Assembly (NCBI GenBank): GCA_937934115.1
Contig: CALHAH010000007.1
Coordinates: 1-64,000 of the forward strand
Source: an uncultured Thermoanaerobaculum sp.
GTDB taxonomy: Bacteria > Acidobacteriota > Thermoanaerobaculia > Thermoanaerobaculales > Thermoanaerobaculaceae
Direction of reading: 5' to 3'
DNA: 64,000 nucleotides
Below, piece after piece: positions 1 through 9,432 of the stretch; within the stretch, counting starts at the first letter, position 1; the number at the start of each line of letters is the position of its first letter. The notes under the pieces are model-generated. The model was not told the origin of the DNA. It saw nothing but the letters and a program-made list of their open reading frames with translations, and did not search any database. A program made the position numbers and the translations under genes.

Positions 1-1
1 G

Positions 2-301
2 GTGCGCGCCGATGGCGGGACCGTGGCTTCACCGCAGTGGCGTGAGTTCCGAAACGTTTTGGTCGAGGCCGGTGGCACGGCAAATCTGCAAGACTGCAGG
101 ATATTCCCTGCGGAGTATTTTGACAGGCAGCCTCTGGTGCAGCTTTATCCGCAAAACGGCGGGTTCGACCGGGAAACCGGAAACACCAACATTCGGCAGC
201 GGCTGCAAATCGAAATTTTTGGGAAGACCGTGGCGGGCCGGCGGGTTTCCGTGCGCTTTGACTTGAGCCTTAACTTTTTGCATAGGCCGGTCACGCAGTG
301 A
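2..301 (+). CDS. Hypothetical protein, probably 5'-truncated by the window edge
   Basis: An open frame runs from the first bases of the window to a TGA at 299-301. The first in-frame start is a GTG at position 2, but nothing upstream is visible, so this is probably the C-terminal part of a longer protein. About 99 residues are visible, of mixed polarity, with no signal peptide or membrane segment. It ends just before the ribosome-binding site of the IPT-repeat lipoprotein, so it may be the upstream gene of the same operon. I do not recognise the family. Confidence 0.5.
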   Translation: MRADGGTVASPQWREFRNVLVEAGGTANLQDCRIFPAEYFDRQPLVQLYPQNGGFDRETGNTNIRQRLQIEIFGKTVAGRRVSVRFDLSLNFLHRPVTQ

Positions 302-312
302 GGAGGACGGCA

Positions 313-2352
313 ATGAAGAAAACGGGATTTTTGTCATTCGTTCTCACCCTTGGTGTGGTGATCGCGCATACCGCCTGTAGTAAATCCGATAGCCCCACCG
401 CCCCCAGGCCCTCCCCTACGCCCCAGGGGGTAAGCGTGAGCCTCACCGTATCCAGTACGACAGCTGTAGTTGGGACGCCGGTGGAGGCACGAGCGACAGT
501 GAGACAGGGAACGGCGGCGGCACCAGACGGGACCCCGGTAAAATTCGTAATCGCGGGAGGCAGTTTTCCGGGAGGCGTTAGCGAAAGAAGCGTTACCACT
601 CAGGCGGGCGTGGCATCCACTGTCTTTACCGCAGACGACGCTGGGACCGTTAAAGTTTTTGCTGCCGTTGGCTCGGCATCCGATAGCAAAAGCGTTGTGT
701 TCTTTTCAGCAGACCCGCCGCAGCCGCCGCAGGCGACTCCGCGGTTTTTTGGCATCAATCCGTCTTCTGGGAGTGCGCGTGGGGGGTATAACGCCACGAT
801 CTCGGGCCAGTGGCTGTGCAAATGGTACGTGAATGGGTCATGCGCGACACCTGCTGACGTGACCATGCGCCAAACGTTCCGGGTGGTGGATCAGGTTGTG
901 GTGCAACAAAACGGGACCGTGATTGTGCTTTACAAAGACGTGAATCGCGACGTGGCCATGCGAGTGGTGTCCCATGGGGGCAGCGGCGTCAACGATTCAT
1001 TGACGGTAACGGTTCCCGAGGCCGACTCATCCTTTTTGTCAGAGAACGTGAAGGTGACGATTTTATTAGATAATGGCCTCAGCGGCGGCGAGCCCACGAA
1101 GGTGGTCGACGCGTTCGAGTACCAGGCGGATTATTGGGTGGCGGATGTACCGGCGATTTTTGAGGTGGTACCCAACAACGGCTCATGGCAAGGTGGGGAG
1201 CAGGTGACCATTACGGGCCGGAATTTGTGTGTGCTTTACTGGACCTCTACGGGTCTTTGCGAGACTCGGTATGCGCCCTGGGTATTGTTCACGCCAGGTT
1301 CTTTTGCGGAGGTGGTTTCCGTATCGCCGGATGGAAGCTCTTTGACGGTAAAAACACCAAGTGTTTCCACAGTTCCCATCACTGAGGAGATTTTTTCTCG
1401 CGTGGCAGTTCGCAACGTAACCGGCGAGACGGGAAAAGACCGCGCCTTCCGCTACCGGGCTGAACAGCTTCCCCCGCTCATCTATAGCGTGCAACCCAGT
1501 TCGGGCTCAGCACGAGGCGGCGACACCATCACCATTTGGGGCGCAAACTTTGTGGGACCGGTAAAGGTTGACTTTTCCCCGGGTGGTACGGCACAAGTTG
1601 TGGAGCTCGCCAACGATGGCACGTGGGTGCGGGTGAAAACTCCCGAAAATTCTGTGCCTTTGGATCAAGATACGACCTCAAGCATCACGGTTACCGTACT
1701 TTTCGGAACTGGGAGGGACCAGAGCGTCACCAAAGCCAGTGCTTTTACCTTCAAAGCTGAAGTCACAACGCCAATTCTTTACGCTCTGTCGCCCAACGCC
1801 GGGCCCATTGAGGGGGGTACTCGGGTGACCATTTTTGGCAGCGGTTTCCAGTACCCAGTGCAGGTGCTGTTTGGGGGCCGCGAAGCGCAGGTCATTTCTT
1901 CCAACTTCAATCAGATCGTGTGTATTGCGCCATCCATAGCCCCGAGCCAGCCAGGGACTCCCACCACCGTGGCCGTGGAGGTGGTCAACATCCTTACCGG
2001 CAAGAGGTCAACAAACACCTTGCCCTACCGCTACGGTGAGGCCATGTTCGTGTCGGGGATTACCCCCAACACCGGCTACATCTTGGGTTGGACGCCCGCC
2101 ACCATTTACGGTCAGGGCTTTGTGGCCCCCGTGCAGGTGGTGGTGAACCAAGGCGGCATTGAGGTGGAAGCGGAAGTGCTCTCGGTTTCCGGGACCTCTC
2201 TGCAGGTAAGGATTCCACCCTACCGTGGGGTCATTGGTAACCAGTGCGCTCCGGTGGTGGCCACCATCAGGGTTACGAACCTAGGTTCCAACCTTTCGGT
2301 GACTGGCCCCACCTTTACGTACCTCTGCAGCGGTGGCATTTCTGGCCCCTGA
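313..2352 (+). CDS. Secreted lipoprotein with IPT/TIG repeats
   Basis: 679-residue predicted lipoprotein. A basic and hydrophobic leader ends in A-H-T-A-C with the lipobox cysteine near residue 22, followed by a Ser/Pro-rich tether. Residues about 35-135 look like an invasin-type Ig fold. Five IPT/TIG-like units follow, each opening with a P-x-x-G-x-x-x-GG-type motif (for example INPSSGSARGG and LSPNAGPIEGG). IPT domains are Ig-like folds common in surface and carbohydrate-associated proteins; no enzymatic domain is visible. The ATG at 313 was chosen over an in-frame GTG at 298 because AGGAGG at 301-306 is well placed. An intrinsic terminator follows. The anchoring membrane and the ligand are unknown. 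Confidence 0.85.
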   Translation: MKKTGFLSFVLTLGVVIAHTACSKSDSPTAPRPSPTPQGVSVSLTVSSTTAVVGTPVEARATVRQGTAAAPDGTPVKFVIAGGSFPGGVSERSVTTQAGVASTVFTADDAGTVKVFAAVGSASDSKSVVFFSADPPQPPQATPRFFGINPSSGSARGGYNATISGQWLCKWYVNGSCATPADVTMRQTFRVVDQVVVQQNGTVIVLYKDVNRDVAMRVVSHGGSGVNDSLTVTVPEADSSFLSENVKVTILLDNGLSGGEPTKVVDAFEYQADYWVADVPAIFEVVPNNGSWQGGEQVTITGRNLCVLYWTSTGLCETRYAPWVLFTPGSFAEVVSVSPDGSSLTVKTPSVSTVPITEEIFSRVAVRNVTGETGKDRAFRYRAEQLPPLIYSVQPSSGSARGGDTITIWGANFVGPVKVDFSPGGTAQVVELANDGTWVRVKTPENSVPLDQDTTSSITVTVLFGTGRDQSVTKASAFTFKAEVTTPILYALSPNAGPIEGGTRVTIFGSGFQYPVQVLFGGREAQVISSNFNQIVCIAPSIAPSQPGTPTTVAVEVVNILTGKRSTNTLPYRYGEAMFVSGITPNTGYILGWTPATIYGQGFVAPVQVVVNQGGIEVEAEVLSVSGTSLQVRIPPYRGVIGNQCAPVVATIRVTNLGSNLSVTGPTFTYLCSGGISGP

Positions 2353-2382
2353 GGGCAGGAGAGCATGGCACGCTAAGGCTTG

Positions 2383-2412
2383 GGGGCGCACGGCTGTGCG
2401 CCCCTTTCTTTT
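2383..2412 (+). terminator. Intrinsic terminator after the IPT lipoprotein gene
   Basis: Perfect 9-bp stem GGGGCGCAC/GTGCGCCCC with a GGCT loop (2383-2404), followed by TTTCTTTT (2405-2412). It lies 31 bp after the lipoprotein stop. Its T-tract runs into the -35 region of the next gene. Confidence 0.85.
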
Positions 2413-2438
2413 GTGCTTGCTTATTTTTGCGGTACACT
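2411..2438 (+). promoter_or_regulatory. Promoter for the TPR/roadblock/acc operon, apparently leaderless
   Basis: TTGTGC (2411-2416), a 16-bp spacer, then TACACT (2433-2438). Only six bases separate the -10 box from the GTG at 2445, so the inferred transcription start falls at or next to the start codon. Confidence 0.55.
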
Positions 2439-2444
2439 GGAGGC

Positions 2445-3497
2445 GTGACGCCGAAGGAACGCATTGCTGAGCTCACCCAGGAGCTAGCTTCAAACCCTGC
2501 TTCGCGGCAGTTTTACCAGCTAGGGGAGCTTTTACGCCGGGAAGGGGAGCTGGCGGAAGCCGTGGTTGTGCTGCGGCAAGGGCTGGCCCATCACCCGCGA
2601 TACGTGGCCGCTTGGGTTTCCCTGGGGCGAGCGCTTTTAGATTTGCAAAAGCTGGCTGAGGCCCAGGCCGCCTTCGGCGAGGCTCTGGCGTTGGATCCCC
2701 AAAACCCGGTGGCCTGGCGACTGTTAGGAGAAACACTTTTGGGGCTTGGCCAACGGAGAGAGGCCCTTCAGGCCTTTGAGCACGCTTTGGCCTTAGTGCC
2801 TGGTGACGAGGTCTTGGAAGAGGCGGTGGCCAGTCTGAAAGCCGAGCTCGCACCACTCCCTATGTCCCCTGTGCGCACACCGCCTCGGGAGGAGGAAGTC
2901 CCCGGCCCAGAGCCCTTTGCGGAAAGCCTTGCGCCCCCACCACCGGCAGGTGGGGACCTCTTCCCCACCGAACCGCTTGCGGAAGTTCTTCGGGAAAAGG
3001 ACGCGGTTTTTCCCGTTTCCCTTGAACCTCCGCCGCCTCCCGTGGGCGATTTCCTTGTGGAAGCTCCTTTTCCTTCGGAAGAAGGCTTAGCCCCCGTGGA
3101 GGTTTCTGGTCAGGAGCTTGCTGCGAGCGCACCGCAGCCTTTGGGGGAGGCCTTGCCTTACGCAGAGCCTGTGCCAAAGCCGTCTTTGCCGGGGCAAGCA
3201 GCTGTGGTTATGGCGCAGCCGCCAGAGGCTTTTGAAAAACCTGTGCTCCCCACGCTGGCCGATGCACGGGCGGCGGTACACCGGGGGGACCTGGCGGCGG
3301 CTGCCGAGCTGTTGCGCCAGCGCCTCGCGGCAGAGCCGGAAAACCAGGAGGCAGCGGACCTTTTGGCTTTGGTGCAAGACATGATGGAGCCGCTACCGCC
3401 GGAGGAGCCCAAACTTTCTCCACGGGAGAAGAAGATTGCCGCGTTGCAGCGCTTTTTGGCAAGCGTTACACTGGCGAGGGAGCGATTACGGGTATGA
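2445..3497 (+). CDS. TPR-repeat protein with Pro/Glu-rich linker
   Basis: 350 residues. The N-terminal ~125 residues form three to four tetratricopeptide repeats with typical A-x-x-x-F/L-x-x-A-L-x-x-x-P spacing. A low-complexity linker rich in Pro, Glu and Ala (about 140-265) follows. A further TPR-like helical pair near residues 268-315 precedes a basic C-terminus. No signal peptide is present, so it is probably a cytoplasmic scaffold. The GTG at 2445 was chosen because it sits directly after a -10-like box and the TPR region starts soon after; the longer open frame upstream crosses a terminator. The stop overlaps the next ATG (ATGA), coupling it to the roadblock protein. Confidence 0.8.
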   Translation: MTPKERIAELTQELASNPASRQFYQLGELLRREGELAEAVVVLRQGLAHHPRYVAAWVSLGRALLDLQKLAEAQAAFGEALALDPQNPVAWRLLGETLLGLGQRREALQAFEHALALVPGDEVLEEAVASLKAELAPLPMSPVRTPPREEEVPGPEPFAESLAPPPPAGGDLFPTEPLAEVLREKDAVFPVSLEPPPPPVGDFLVEAPFPSEEGLAPVEVSGQELAASAPQPLGEALPYAEPVPKPSLPGQAAVVMAQPPEAFEKPVLPTLADARAAVHRGDLAAAAELLRQRLAAEPENQEAADLLALVQDMMEPLPPEEPKLSPREKKIAALQRFLASVTLARERLRV

Positions 3498-3847
3498 GCT
3501 TTGCTGAAGTTGTCAGGCCCGTCACCGCGTGCCCTGGGCTTTTGGCGCTGGCCATTGCCGACCGCGAGGGCATCCCCGTGGAAAGCTGGGGGCCGGAAGC
3601 TTCGGAGGCGGAGGAGGTTGTGGCTGAGTACACGGGCTTCCTGCGGGAGCTCACCCATGCCAACCGCGAGCTCAAGCTCGGCAATTTGCACCAGGTGGTT
3701 ATCGCGGGAAGCCAGCGTGTCATCGTGGTGACGTTCATTACGCCCAATTATTACCTTTTCGCCGTGGTGGACAAGGACGGCAACCCCGGCAAGGCCCGCT
3801 TTCAAAGCCGCGTGGCAGCCTGGCGGCTACGTCCCGAGTTCATTTAG
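3494..3847 (+). CDS. Roadblock/LC7-domain protein
   Basis: 117 residues that fit a single roadblock/LC7 fold. The pattern is an N-terminal helix, a strand with L-A-I-A-D-R-E-G-I-P-V, a long helix ending in the E-L segment, then paired strands HQVVIAG and RVIVVTFI and a last strand YLFAVVD. Such proteins dimerise and in bacteria usually partner with MglA-type small GTPases or other NTPases. No GTPase is encoded nearby. Its start overlaps the TPR gene stop by 4 nt, suggesting that the two products act together. accB follows 15 bp later. Confidence 0.75.
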   Translation: MSFAEVVRPVTACPGLLALAIADREGIPVESWGPEASEAEEVVAEYTGFLRELTHANRELKLGNLHQVVIAGSQRVIVVTFITPNYYLFAVVDKDGNPGKARFQSRVAAWRLRPEFI

Positions 3848-3862
3848 AGTCGAGGGAGGACG

Positions 3863-4366
3863 ATGTTCACTTTTGAGGAGATTTGTCAGTTAATCCGTCT
3901 GGTGGCGGAAACCAGGGTTGGCGGTCTGGAGCTGGAAAGGGATGGCGCAAAGCTACGCATTGACGGGGTGCAGCCCGTGGCCGCACCGCCACCGGTGGTG
4001 GGTGCGCCTTTGGTTTCCGAGCAAGCCGTGCAGGCCTTAAAAACCGCCATGACAGCACTTTCCGCGCCCCCACAACCAGCACCCAGCCCGCCCGTGGCGG
4101 AAGAGGCAAAAGAGTCCGAGGATAACCTGCACTTCGTCACCTCGCCCATCGTCGGGACCTTTTACCGTGCCCCCAATCCCGATGCTGACCCTTTCGTACA
4201 GCCCGGTGACCGCGTGCGCAAGGGTCAAGTGCTTTGCATCGTCGAAGCTATGAAGCTCATGAACGAAATCGAATCTGATGTGGACGGGGTGATCGTCAAG
4301 ATTTATCCGGAAAACGCCCAACCGGTGGAGTTTGGAGAACGCCTCTTCGCCATTCGGGTGGACTGA
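3863..4366 (+). CDS. accB: Biotin carboxyl carrier protein of acetyl-CoA carboxylase
   Basis: 167 residues, normal for AccB. The N-terminal helical region (1-45) is followed by an Ala/Pro-rich flexible linker (about 48-90). The biotinyl domain then begins at VTSPIVGTFYRAP and contains EAMKLMNEI, with Lys131 as the expected biotin attachment site. It carries CO2 from AccC to the carboxyltransferase in the first step of fatty acid synthesis. GAGGGAGG precedes the ATG. accC follows after 6 bp; accA and accD are not in the window. Confidence 0.97.
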   Translation: MFTFEEICQLIRLVAETRVGGLELERDGAKLRIDGVQPVAAPPPVVGAPLVSEQAVQALKTAMTALSAPPQPAPSPPVAEEAKESEDNLHFVTSPIVGTFYRAPNPDADPFVQPGDRVRKGQVLCIVEAMKLMNEIESDVDGVIVKIYPENAQPVEFGERLFAIRVD

Positions 4367-4372
4367 GTTTCT

Positions 4373-5710
4373 ATGATCCGTAAGGTCCTCATTGCGAACC
4401 GCGGGGAAATTGCTGTGCGCATTATTGCCGCCTGTCGCGAGGCGGGCTTCGCTACGGTGGCAGTGCACTCGGAGGCCGACCGAGATTCCCTCCATGTGCG
4501 GCTCGCCGATGAGTCGGTGTGCATAGGGCCCCCTTACGCCAAGGAGTCGTACCTCAACATCACCGCCATCATTGCCGCTGCAGAAATCACCGGGGCGGAC
4601 GCCATTCACCCGGGTTACGGCTTTTTGGCAGAAAACGCCCATTTTGCGGAGGTTGTGCAGGAGTGTGGGCTCACTTGGATTGGACCGCCACCGGCGGCCA
4701 TTCGTCTCATGGGGGACAAGGCCGTAGCCCGCAAGACCGTGGCTGCCAGAGGGGTTCCGGTGGTTCCTGGGTCGCAAGAGCCCCTTAAAAGCCGCGAGGA
4801 AGCGGTGGAGCTGGCCCAGAACATTGGTTTTCCGGTGATTCTCAAGGCCTCCGCCGGTGGGGGGGGCAAAGGCATGCGCGTGGCCAACGATGCTCGTGAG
4901 CTGCGGTACGCCTTCGATACGGCTCGTCACGAAGCGGAACGTGCCTTTGGGGTTGGGGACGTGTACTTGGAGAAGTACCTCAAGAACCCCCGCCACATCG
5001 AAATCCAGGTGATGGCAGATCGCTTTGGCAAAGTGGCAGCTTTGGGAGAGCGGGAGTGCTCCATCCAGAGGCGGCACCAAAAGCTCATCGAGGAATCACC
5101 CTCCCCGGTAATTACCCCCGACCTGCGCAAGGCTATGGGGGACGCCGCCATTGCTGCCGCCAAAGCGGTGGGTTACGAGGGTGCTGGCACCGTTGAGTTC
5201 TTGTTTGAGGATGGGCGGTTTTACTTCATGGAGATGAACACGCGCATCCAAGTGGAGCACCCGGTGACGGAGCTGGTGACAGGCGTGGATTTGGTGCTGG
5301 AACAGCTTAACGTGGCCAGTGGCCACAAGCTGTCCTTTTCCCGCGGCGCAAAGCTTTCCGGCCATGCCATGGAGTTCCGCATCAACGCCGAGGATCCGGA
5401 AACCTTCGCCCCGTCCCCAGGCACCGTGAGCTTTTTAGCTCTCCCGGGGGGACCTGGGGTGCGCGTGGACACTCACCTTTACCGAGGCTACCGTATCCCA
5501 CCGTACTACGACTCGCTCATCGCCAAGCTCATTGTCTTTGGCAGGGATCGGGAGGAGGTGCTGCGGCGCGCGCGGAGGGCGCTTTCCATGTTCGTGGTGG
5601 AGGGGGTGAAGACCACCGTTCCCTTGCACCTCAAGATCTTGGAAGACACGGAGTTTCGACAAGGAAACCTCTCCACGCGCTTCATGGAGAGGTTTCTCGG
5701 CTCCCCTTGA
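4373..5710 (+). CDS. accC: Biotin carboxylase subunit of acetyl-CoA carboxylase
   Basis: 445 residues, full length. It begins with the biotin carboxylase signature [14 protein letters not shown], then [10 protein letters not shown]. The ATP-grasp glycine-rich loop (SAGGGGKGM), RDCSxQRR-type segment ([14 protein letters not shown]) and catalytic [16 protein letters not shown] follow. It carboxylates biotin on AccB using ATP and bicarbonate. The Shine-Dalgarno sequence is weak, consistent with coupling to accB 6 bp upstream. Its stop overlaps the aroK start. Confidence 0.97.
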   Translation: MIRKVLIANRGEIAVRIIAACREAGFATVAVHSEADRDSLHVRLADESVCIGPPYAKESYLNITAIIAAAEITGADAIHPGYGFLAENAHFAEVVQECGLTWIGPPPAAIRLMGDKAVARKTVAARGVPVVPGSQEPLKSREEAVELAQNIGFPVILKASAGGGGKGMRVANDARELRYAFDTARHEAERAFGVGDVYLEKYLKNPRHIEIQVMADRFGKVAALGERECSIQRRHQKLIEESPSPVITPDLRKAMGDAAIAAAKAVGYEGAGTVEFLFEDGRFYFMEMNTRIQVEHPVTELVTGVDLVLEQLNVASGHKLSFSRGAKLSGHAMEFRINAEDPETFAPSPGTVSFLALPGGPGVRVDTHLYRGYRIPPYYDSLIAKLIVFGRDREEVLRRARRALSMFVVEGVKTTVPLHLKILEDTEFRQGNLSTRFMERFLGSP

Positions 5711-6231
5711 GTGCCGCGACCCGGGTTTTTCTGGTGGGGTTCATGGGTTGTGGTAAGACAACCACGGGTGAGGCTTTGGCTCGGCGCTGGGGTTGGTCTT
5801 TCGTGGACCTGGATTGGCAAGTGGAGCGGGCCTTTGGTCTTTCGGTGCGGGACATCTTCGCCCAACACGGCGAGGCCGCCTTTCGCGCTGAGGAGGCGCG
5901 AAGGCTTTCGGAAGTCTGCCGCCAGGAACGGGTGGTGGTGGCCACCGGTGGCGGGACCTTTGTGGCGGAGGCCAACCGGGCCCTGGTGCAGAGGTCAGGG
6001 ATTTCCGTGTTCTTGGATGTACCTTGGGGGGAAATCCTGCGGCGGCTGCCACACAAGTGGGAGGAAAGGCCCCTTTTCCGCTCGCCGGAACAAGCCCTCG
6101 CGCTTTACCGCTCGCGTCTTCCCTTTTACCGTCTGGCAGACATCACGGTGCGCCCTTTATTTGGCGAAGATGCGGAAGCTTTGGCGGGTAGAATAGCGTT
6201 GCTTTTGAGGGGCTTTGCGTGCGCTACGTGA
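5707..6231 (+). CDS. aroK: Shikimate kinase
   Basis: 174 residues, the usual size. The Walker A is [11 protein letters not shown], the shikimate/Mg region is FVDLDWQVE, the FR segment with E-A-A-F-R is present, and the GGG motif appears as [12 protein letters not shown] lid arginine region (KWEERPLFR) follows. It phosphorylates shikimate in the chorismate pathway. The best start is TTG at 5707, overlapping the accC stop, because the P-loop begins only nine residues later and no ATG or GTG fits. The gene overlaps the following phosphoesterase by 13 bp. Confidence 0.93.
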   Translation: MSAATRVFLVGFMGCGKTTTGEALARRWGWSFVDLDWQVERAFGLSVRDIFAQHGEAAFRAEEARRLSEVCRQERVVVATGGGTFVAEANRALVQRSGISVFLDVPWGEILRRLPHKWEERPLFRSPEQALALYRSRLPFYRLADITVRPLFGEDAEALAGRIALLLRGFACAT

Positions 6232-6980
6232 TTTTTTCCGATGTTCACGCCAACATCGAGGCCTTGACCGCGGTGCTTGCCCATGCCGCCCGCAAACGAA
6301 AAGACGCCTGGGTTTTTCTGGGGGACGCCGTGGGTTACGGGGCTGCCCCCAACCAAGTGGTGGAACGCCTGCGTCGCCTCAAGGGGAAGCTTGTGGCGGT
6401 GCGGGGAAACCACGACCGGGTGGTCTTGGATCCGGCCTCTGGCATCGAGTTCTTTAACGATCACGCCAAGCTTGCGGCTCGGTGGACGTCCGTTGTGCTT
6501 CACCCTGGTAACCGGCGTTGGCTTGCTGGTGTGCCCGCGGGGCCGCTCTGGCTTGAGCCTCACATCGCGGCGTGTCACGGGGCGCCCCAGGACGAAGACA
6601 CCTACATTTTTGCCGACAGCGATGCCATAGAGGCCTTTGCTGCTGTCCCCCAGGCTTGGGTGGTTTTTTTTGGCCATTCCCACGTTCCTTGCATGTACAG
6701 CCTGCAGCGCGAAGGGGGAAAAGCTCTCAGCTTCGCGTTTCTCAAGGGTGCCGACAGGATCGAGCTTTTCCTTTCCCGCGAAAGCCGCTACCTCATTAAC
6801 GTCGGTGCGGTGGGCCAGCCCCGGGATCGGGATTGGCGACCGGCCTATGGTGTTTTTGATTCTGATCGCGGCAAGCTCACGATTTACCGGGTGGTTTACG
6901 ATGCGCACGCAGCACGCAAGCGCATCTTAGATGCGGGTTTGCCGCAAATCCTGGGGGACCGACTGGTCCGTGGGTACTAG
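6219..6980 (+). CDS. Calcineurin-like metallophosphoesterase (YfcE/MJ0936 type)
   Basis: 253 residues. The dinuclear-metal motifs occur in order: SDVHANIEAL, FLGDAVGYG, GNHDRVV, CHGAPQ and FFGHSHVP. This small cytosolic class hydrolyses phosphodiesters or phosphomonoesters; the substrate cannot be told from sequence. The GTG start lies inside the end of aroK behind TTGAGGGG, so it is probably translated from the accBC-aroK transcript. The C-terminal ~90 residues, after the conserved NVGAVGQPRD turn, close the fold. Confidence 0.88.
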   Translation: MRYVIFSDVHANIEALTAVLAHAARKRKDAWVFLGDAVGYGAAPNQVVERLRRLKGKLVAVRGNHDRVVLDPASGIEFFNDHAKLAARWTSVVLHPGNRRWLAGVPAGPLWLEPHIAACHGAPQDEDTYIFADSDAIEAFAAVPQAWVVFFGHSHVPCMYSLQREGGKALSFAFLKGADRIELFLSRESRYLINVGAVGQPRDRDWRPAYGVFDSDRGKLTIYRVVYDAHAARKRILDAGLPQILGDRLVRGY

Positions 6981-6998
6981 CCCATGGGGAGGGAAGCT

Positions 6999-9422
6999 GT
7001 GAGGCGAACAGTGCTGGCGCTTTCTTTTGGCCTGGTGCTGGCAGCAAAAGCCGCAGGGGCTGAGGATGACTTAGCTGCCAGGCTTTTGCAAATGGCGGAG
7101 GCGAGAAGCTTCGATGCTGAGACCCTGCTGGCCGCTGCCGAAAGCAGGGAGGCGCGGTGGCGAAAGCAGGCAGCCAGGCTTTTGGGCCATTTTCCACGGG
7201 AAAGCGCCGTAAAGGTAGCTCTAGGGTTGGCCCGGGATCCGCAGCCCGAGGTGCGAGCGGAAGCTCTGGCTTCCCTGGGCCGGCTTGCCCCTTGGCTTGC
7301 CCATCCGTCCTGGCATGCCCGCGTGCGCAAGGCCTTAAGTGCTGGGCTTCTGGATCCCTCGCCGGTGGTTCGAGAAGCCGCGGTGTGGGCTTGGGCAGCG
7401 GCAGGCGAGGCCGACACGGTGTTTCTGGAAGCCTTAAGCCGGGAGCGGGACACCGCGGTGCGCGCGGCAGTCCTCCAAGAACTTTGGCGCACCTCTGGCG
7501 ATGGCTGGCCGGCCGTGGCTTTGCGTTACACCAAGGCAGTGCCAGCGGAGCTGCGGTGGTCCGCCCTTTGGTCGCTTGCGCGCAAGGGGGGTGATGAGCT
7601 GGTTTCGAGCTTGCCCGAGCTGTTGCGTGATTCCGATCCCCGTATCCGTCTTTTGGCCTGCGAGGCGGTGCGGCGGCACCAGCTTTCGTCTTTTGCTTCC
7701 CAAGTGGCGGGGCTGTGGGCCGATCCCGAGGAGGGGGTACGTGTGGCTGCCATGAACGCCTTGGCGGAACTGGGATCTGCAGCTGCCCAGGTGGTCACCG
7801 GCAAAGCCCTGCGCGACCTCACCCAACTCATTACCAGTGAGGACCTGGAGCACCCCCATGGGCGGGTGGCTGCGGTTCGCCTGGCAGGAGCTCTCGGTTG
7901 TTGCCGCGAAGCCTTGATGTCTCTTGTAGCGGAAGGTGGTTGGGCCGGGGGCGAAGCCCTGCTGGCCCTGGCGCGGCAAGGGGTGAGGCAGGCGGTAGAG
8001 CAGGAGCTAGCCTCACCAGACCCCAGTTTCCGCCGCTGGGCGGTGCTGGCCTTACCCTACCTGGCTAAAGGCCAGGACCTTTTGCTGAAGGCCTTTGCCG
8101 ACCCTGACGCAGGGGTGCGGTTGGCAGCAGCGGAAGTGGCCAGCAAAATGCCGGCTTCCACGCCCGCTGCCGAGCTTGCGAAGCTTTTGTCGGACAACGA
8201 TAGCGCCGTGCGGGCGCAGGCGGCGGAAAGCCTGTACGCCCTGGGGCAACCCCCGAGTCCCTCCACCTTGGCCAAGCTTTTGGACCAAGAGCTGGCCGGC
8301 GTGCCAACGGAAGCCGCGGTGAGTTTGGTGAGGCTTTTGGGAAAACCGGAAACCCTCACACCCGAGGCAGCGTCGGCTTTGGAGAAGGCCCGCGCAAGTC
8401 GCACTCCGGCGGTAGCCATAGCTGCCTGGGAGGAGCTGTTCCGCCACGGCCGGCTACGGGGTTTCCCCGTTGGCTCTCCCACCAAGCCGTTATCGGCATT
8501 TAAAGAAGTGGCGCGTTTTGCGCAAAAGCGGCGGTACGGCGAAGTGGTGACGGTGCGCGGCACCTTCACCGTGGCGCTGGACACCGAAGACGCACCCATC
8601 ACCACGTACACCCTGTGCCAGCTAGCGGATACGAAGTTCTTTGACAACCTCACCTTCCACCGCGTGGTGAGCAACTTTGTGGTGCAAGGAGGGGATCCCC
8701 GCGGCGACGGCTGGGGTGGACCGGGGTTTTTCCTTCCGGACGAGCTTTCCCGCAAGCCGTTTGTGGCGGGCTCCGTGGGTATGGCACTGGCCGGGCCCGA
8801 CACCGGCGGCTCGCAGTTTTTTGTCACCCTGGCGGATGCACCGCACCTCAACGGGCGCTACCCGCGGGTGGGCTCGGTAGCTTCGGGTTTCGAGGTGGTG
8901 CGGCGCCTGCAGGTGGGCGACAAGATCCTGCGGATTCGCTGCGGCGAAGGGTCGGCCCCCGTGCCGGTGCCGGTTTGGTACGGCCCTCTTTCCGTGGAAA
9001 AGCTGGAGCGGGAAATCCCCGAGTTTCGCCAAAACCGGGAACACTACCAACCAAAGGAAGAGTGGCTCTCCTTCCTGCGAAAAACCACCTCCAAGTACGC
9101 CTTGGTGGTGGCCATGGGGACCTGGTGCTCCGATTCCCGGGAGCAGATCCCCAGGCTTTTGAAAATCCACGAGGTATTAGGGAAGGGGAGTCCCTTTTCC
9201 CAGATCACGCTCCTCGGCGTGGACCGCGGCAAAAAGGTGGTGCCAGCAGCTGCGTTTCCCTTTGGGGCGGTGGAGCGGGTTCCCATCATCGTGGTGACCT
9301 TTGGCGGGGCCGAGGTGGGGAGGGTAGTGGAGACCCCGCTGGCCCCCACCCTGGAAGAAGACCTGGTGCGCATCCTGGCTCCTGTGGAGGGCTGGGAGCT
9401 ACCGGAAGAAGGGCAAGAATAA
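6999..9422 (+). CDS. Secreted HEAT-repeat, cyclophilin and thioredoxin-like fusion
   Basis: 807 residues with three parts. A signal peptide (about 1-20, ending AKAAGA) is followed by a long alpha-helical HEAT array to about residue 490, with repeated R-x-x-A-x-x-x-L units. A cyclophilin-type peptidyl-prolyl isomerase domain follows (about 510-660) with NLTFHRVV near 550, VQGGDP, and GGSQFFVTL near 602. A C-terminal thioredoxin-like domain (about 680-795) has GTWCSDSR near 706 and a cis-Pro region (ERVPIIVV); it has one cysteine rather than CxxC. GTG at 6999 was preferred over ATG at 6984 because GGGGAGGG lies at 6986-6993. It is probably a periplasmic foldase. Confidence 0.85.
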   Translation: MRRTVLALSFGLVLAAKAAGAEDDLAARLLQMAEARSFDAETLLAAAESREARWRKQAARLLGHFPRESAVKVALGLARDPQPEVRAEALASLGRLAPWLAHPSWHARVRKALSAGLLDPSPVVREAAVWAWAAAGEADTVFLEALSRERDTAVRAAVLQELWRTSGDGWPAVALRYTKAVPAELRWSALWSLARKGGDELVSSLPELLRDSDPRIRLLACEAVRRHQLSSFASQVAGLWADPEEGVRVAAMNALAELGSAAAQVVTGKALRDLTQLITSEDLEHPHGRVAAVRLAGALGCCREALMSLVAEGGWAGGEALLALARQGVRQAVEQELASPDPSFRRWAVLALPYLAKGQDLLLKAFADPDAGVRLAAAEVASKMPASTPAAELAKLLSDNDSAVRAQAAESLYALGQPPSPSTLAKLLDQELAGVPTEAAVSLVRLLGKPETLTPEAASALEKARASRTPAVAIAAWEELFRHGRLRGFPVGSPTKPLSAFKEVARFAQKRRYGEVVTVRGTFTVALDTEDAPITTYTLCQLADTKFFDNLTFHRVVSNFVVQGGDPRGDGWGGPGFFLPDELSRKPFVAGSVGMALAGPDTGGSQFFVTLADAPHLNGRYPRVGSVASGFEVVRRLQVGDKILRIRCGEGSAPVPVPVWYGPLSVEKLEREIPEFRQNREHYQPKEEWLSFLRKTTSKYALVVAMGTWCSDSREQIPRLLKIHEVLGKGSPFSQITLLGVDRGKKVVPAAAFPFGAVERVPIIVVTFGGAEVGRVVETPLAPTLEEDLVRILAPVEGWELPEEGQE

Positions 9423-9432
9423 AAGGGGGGTT

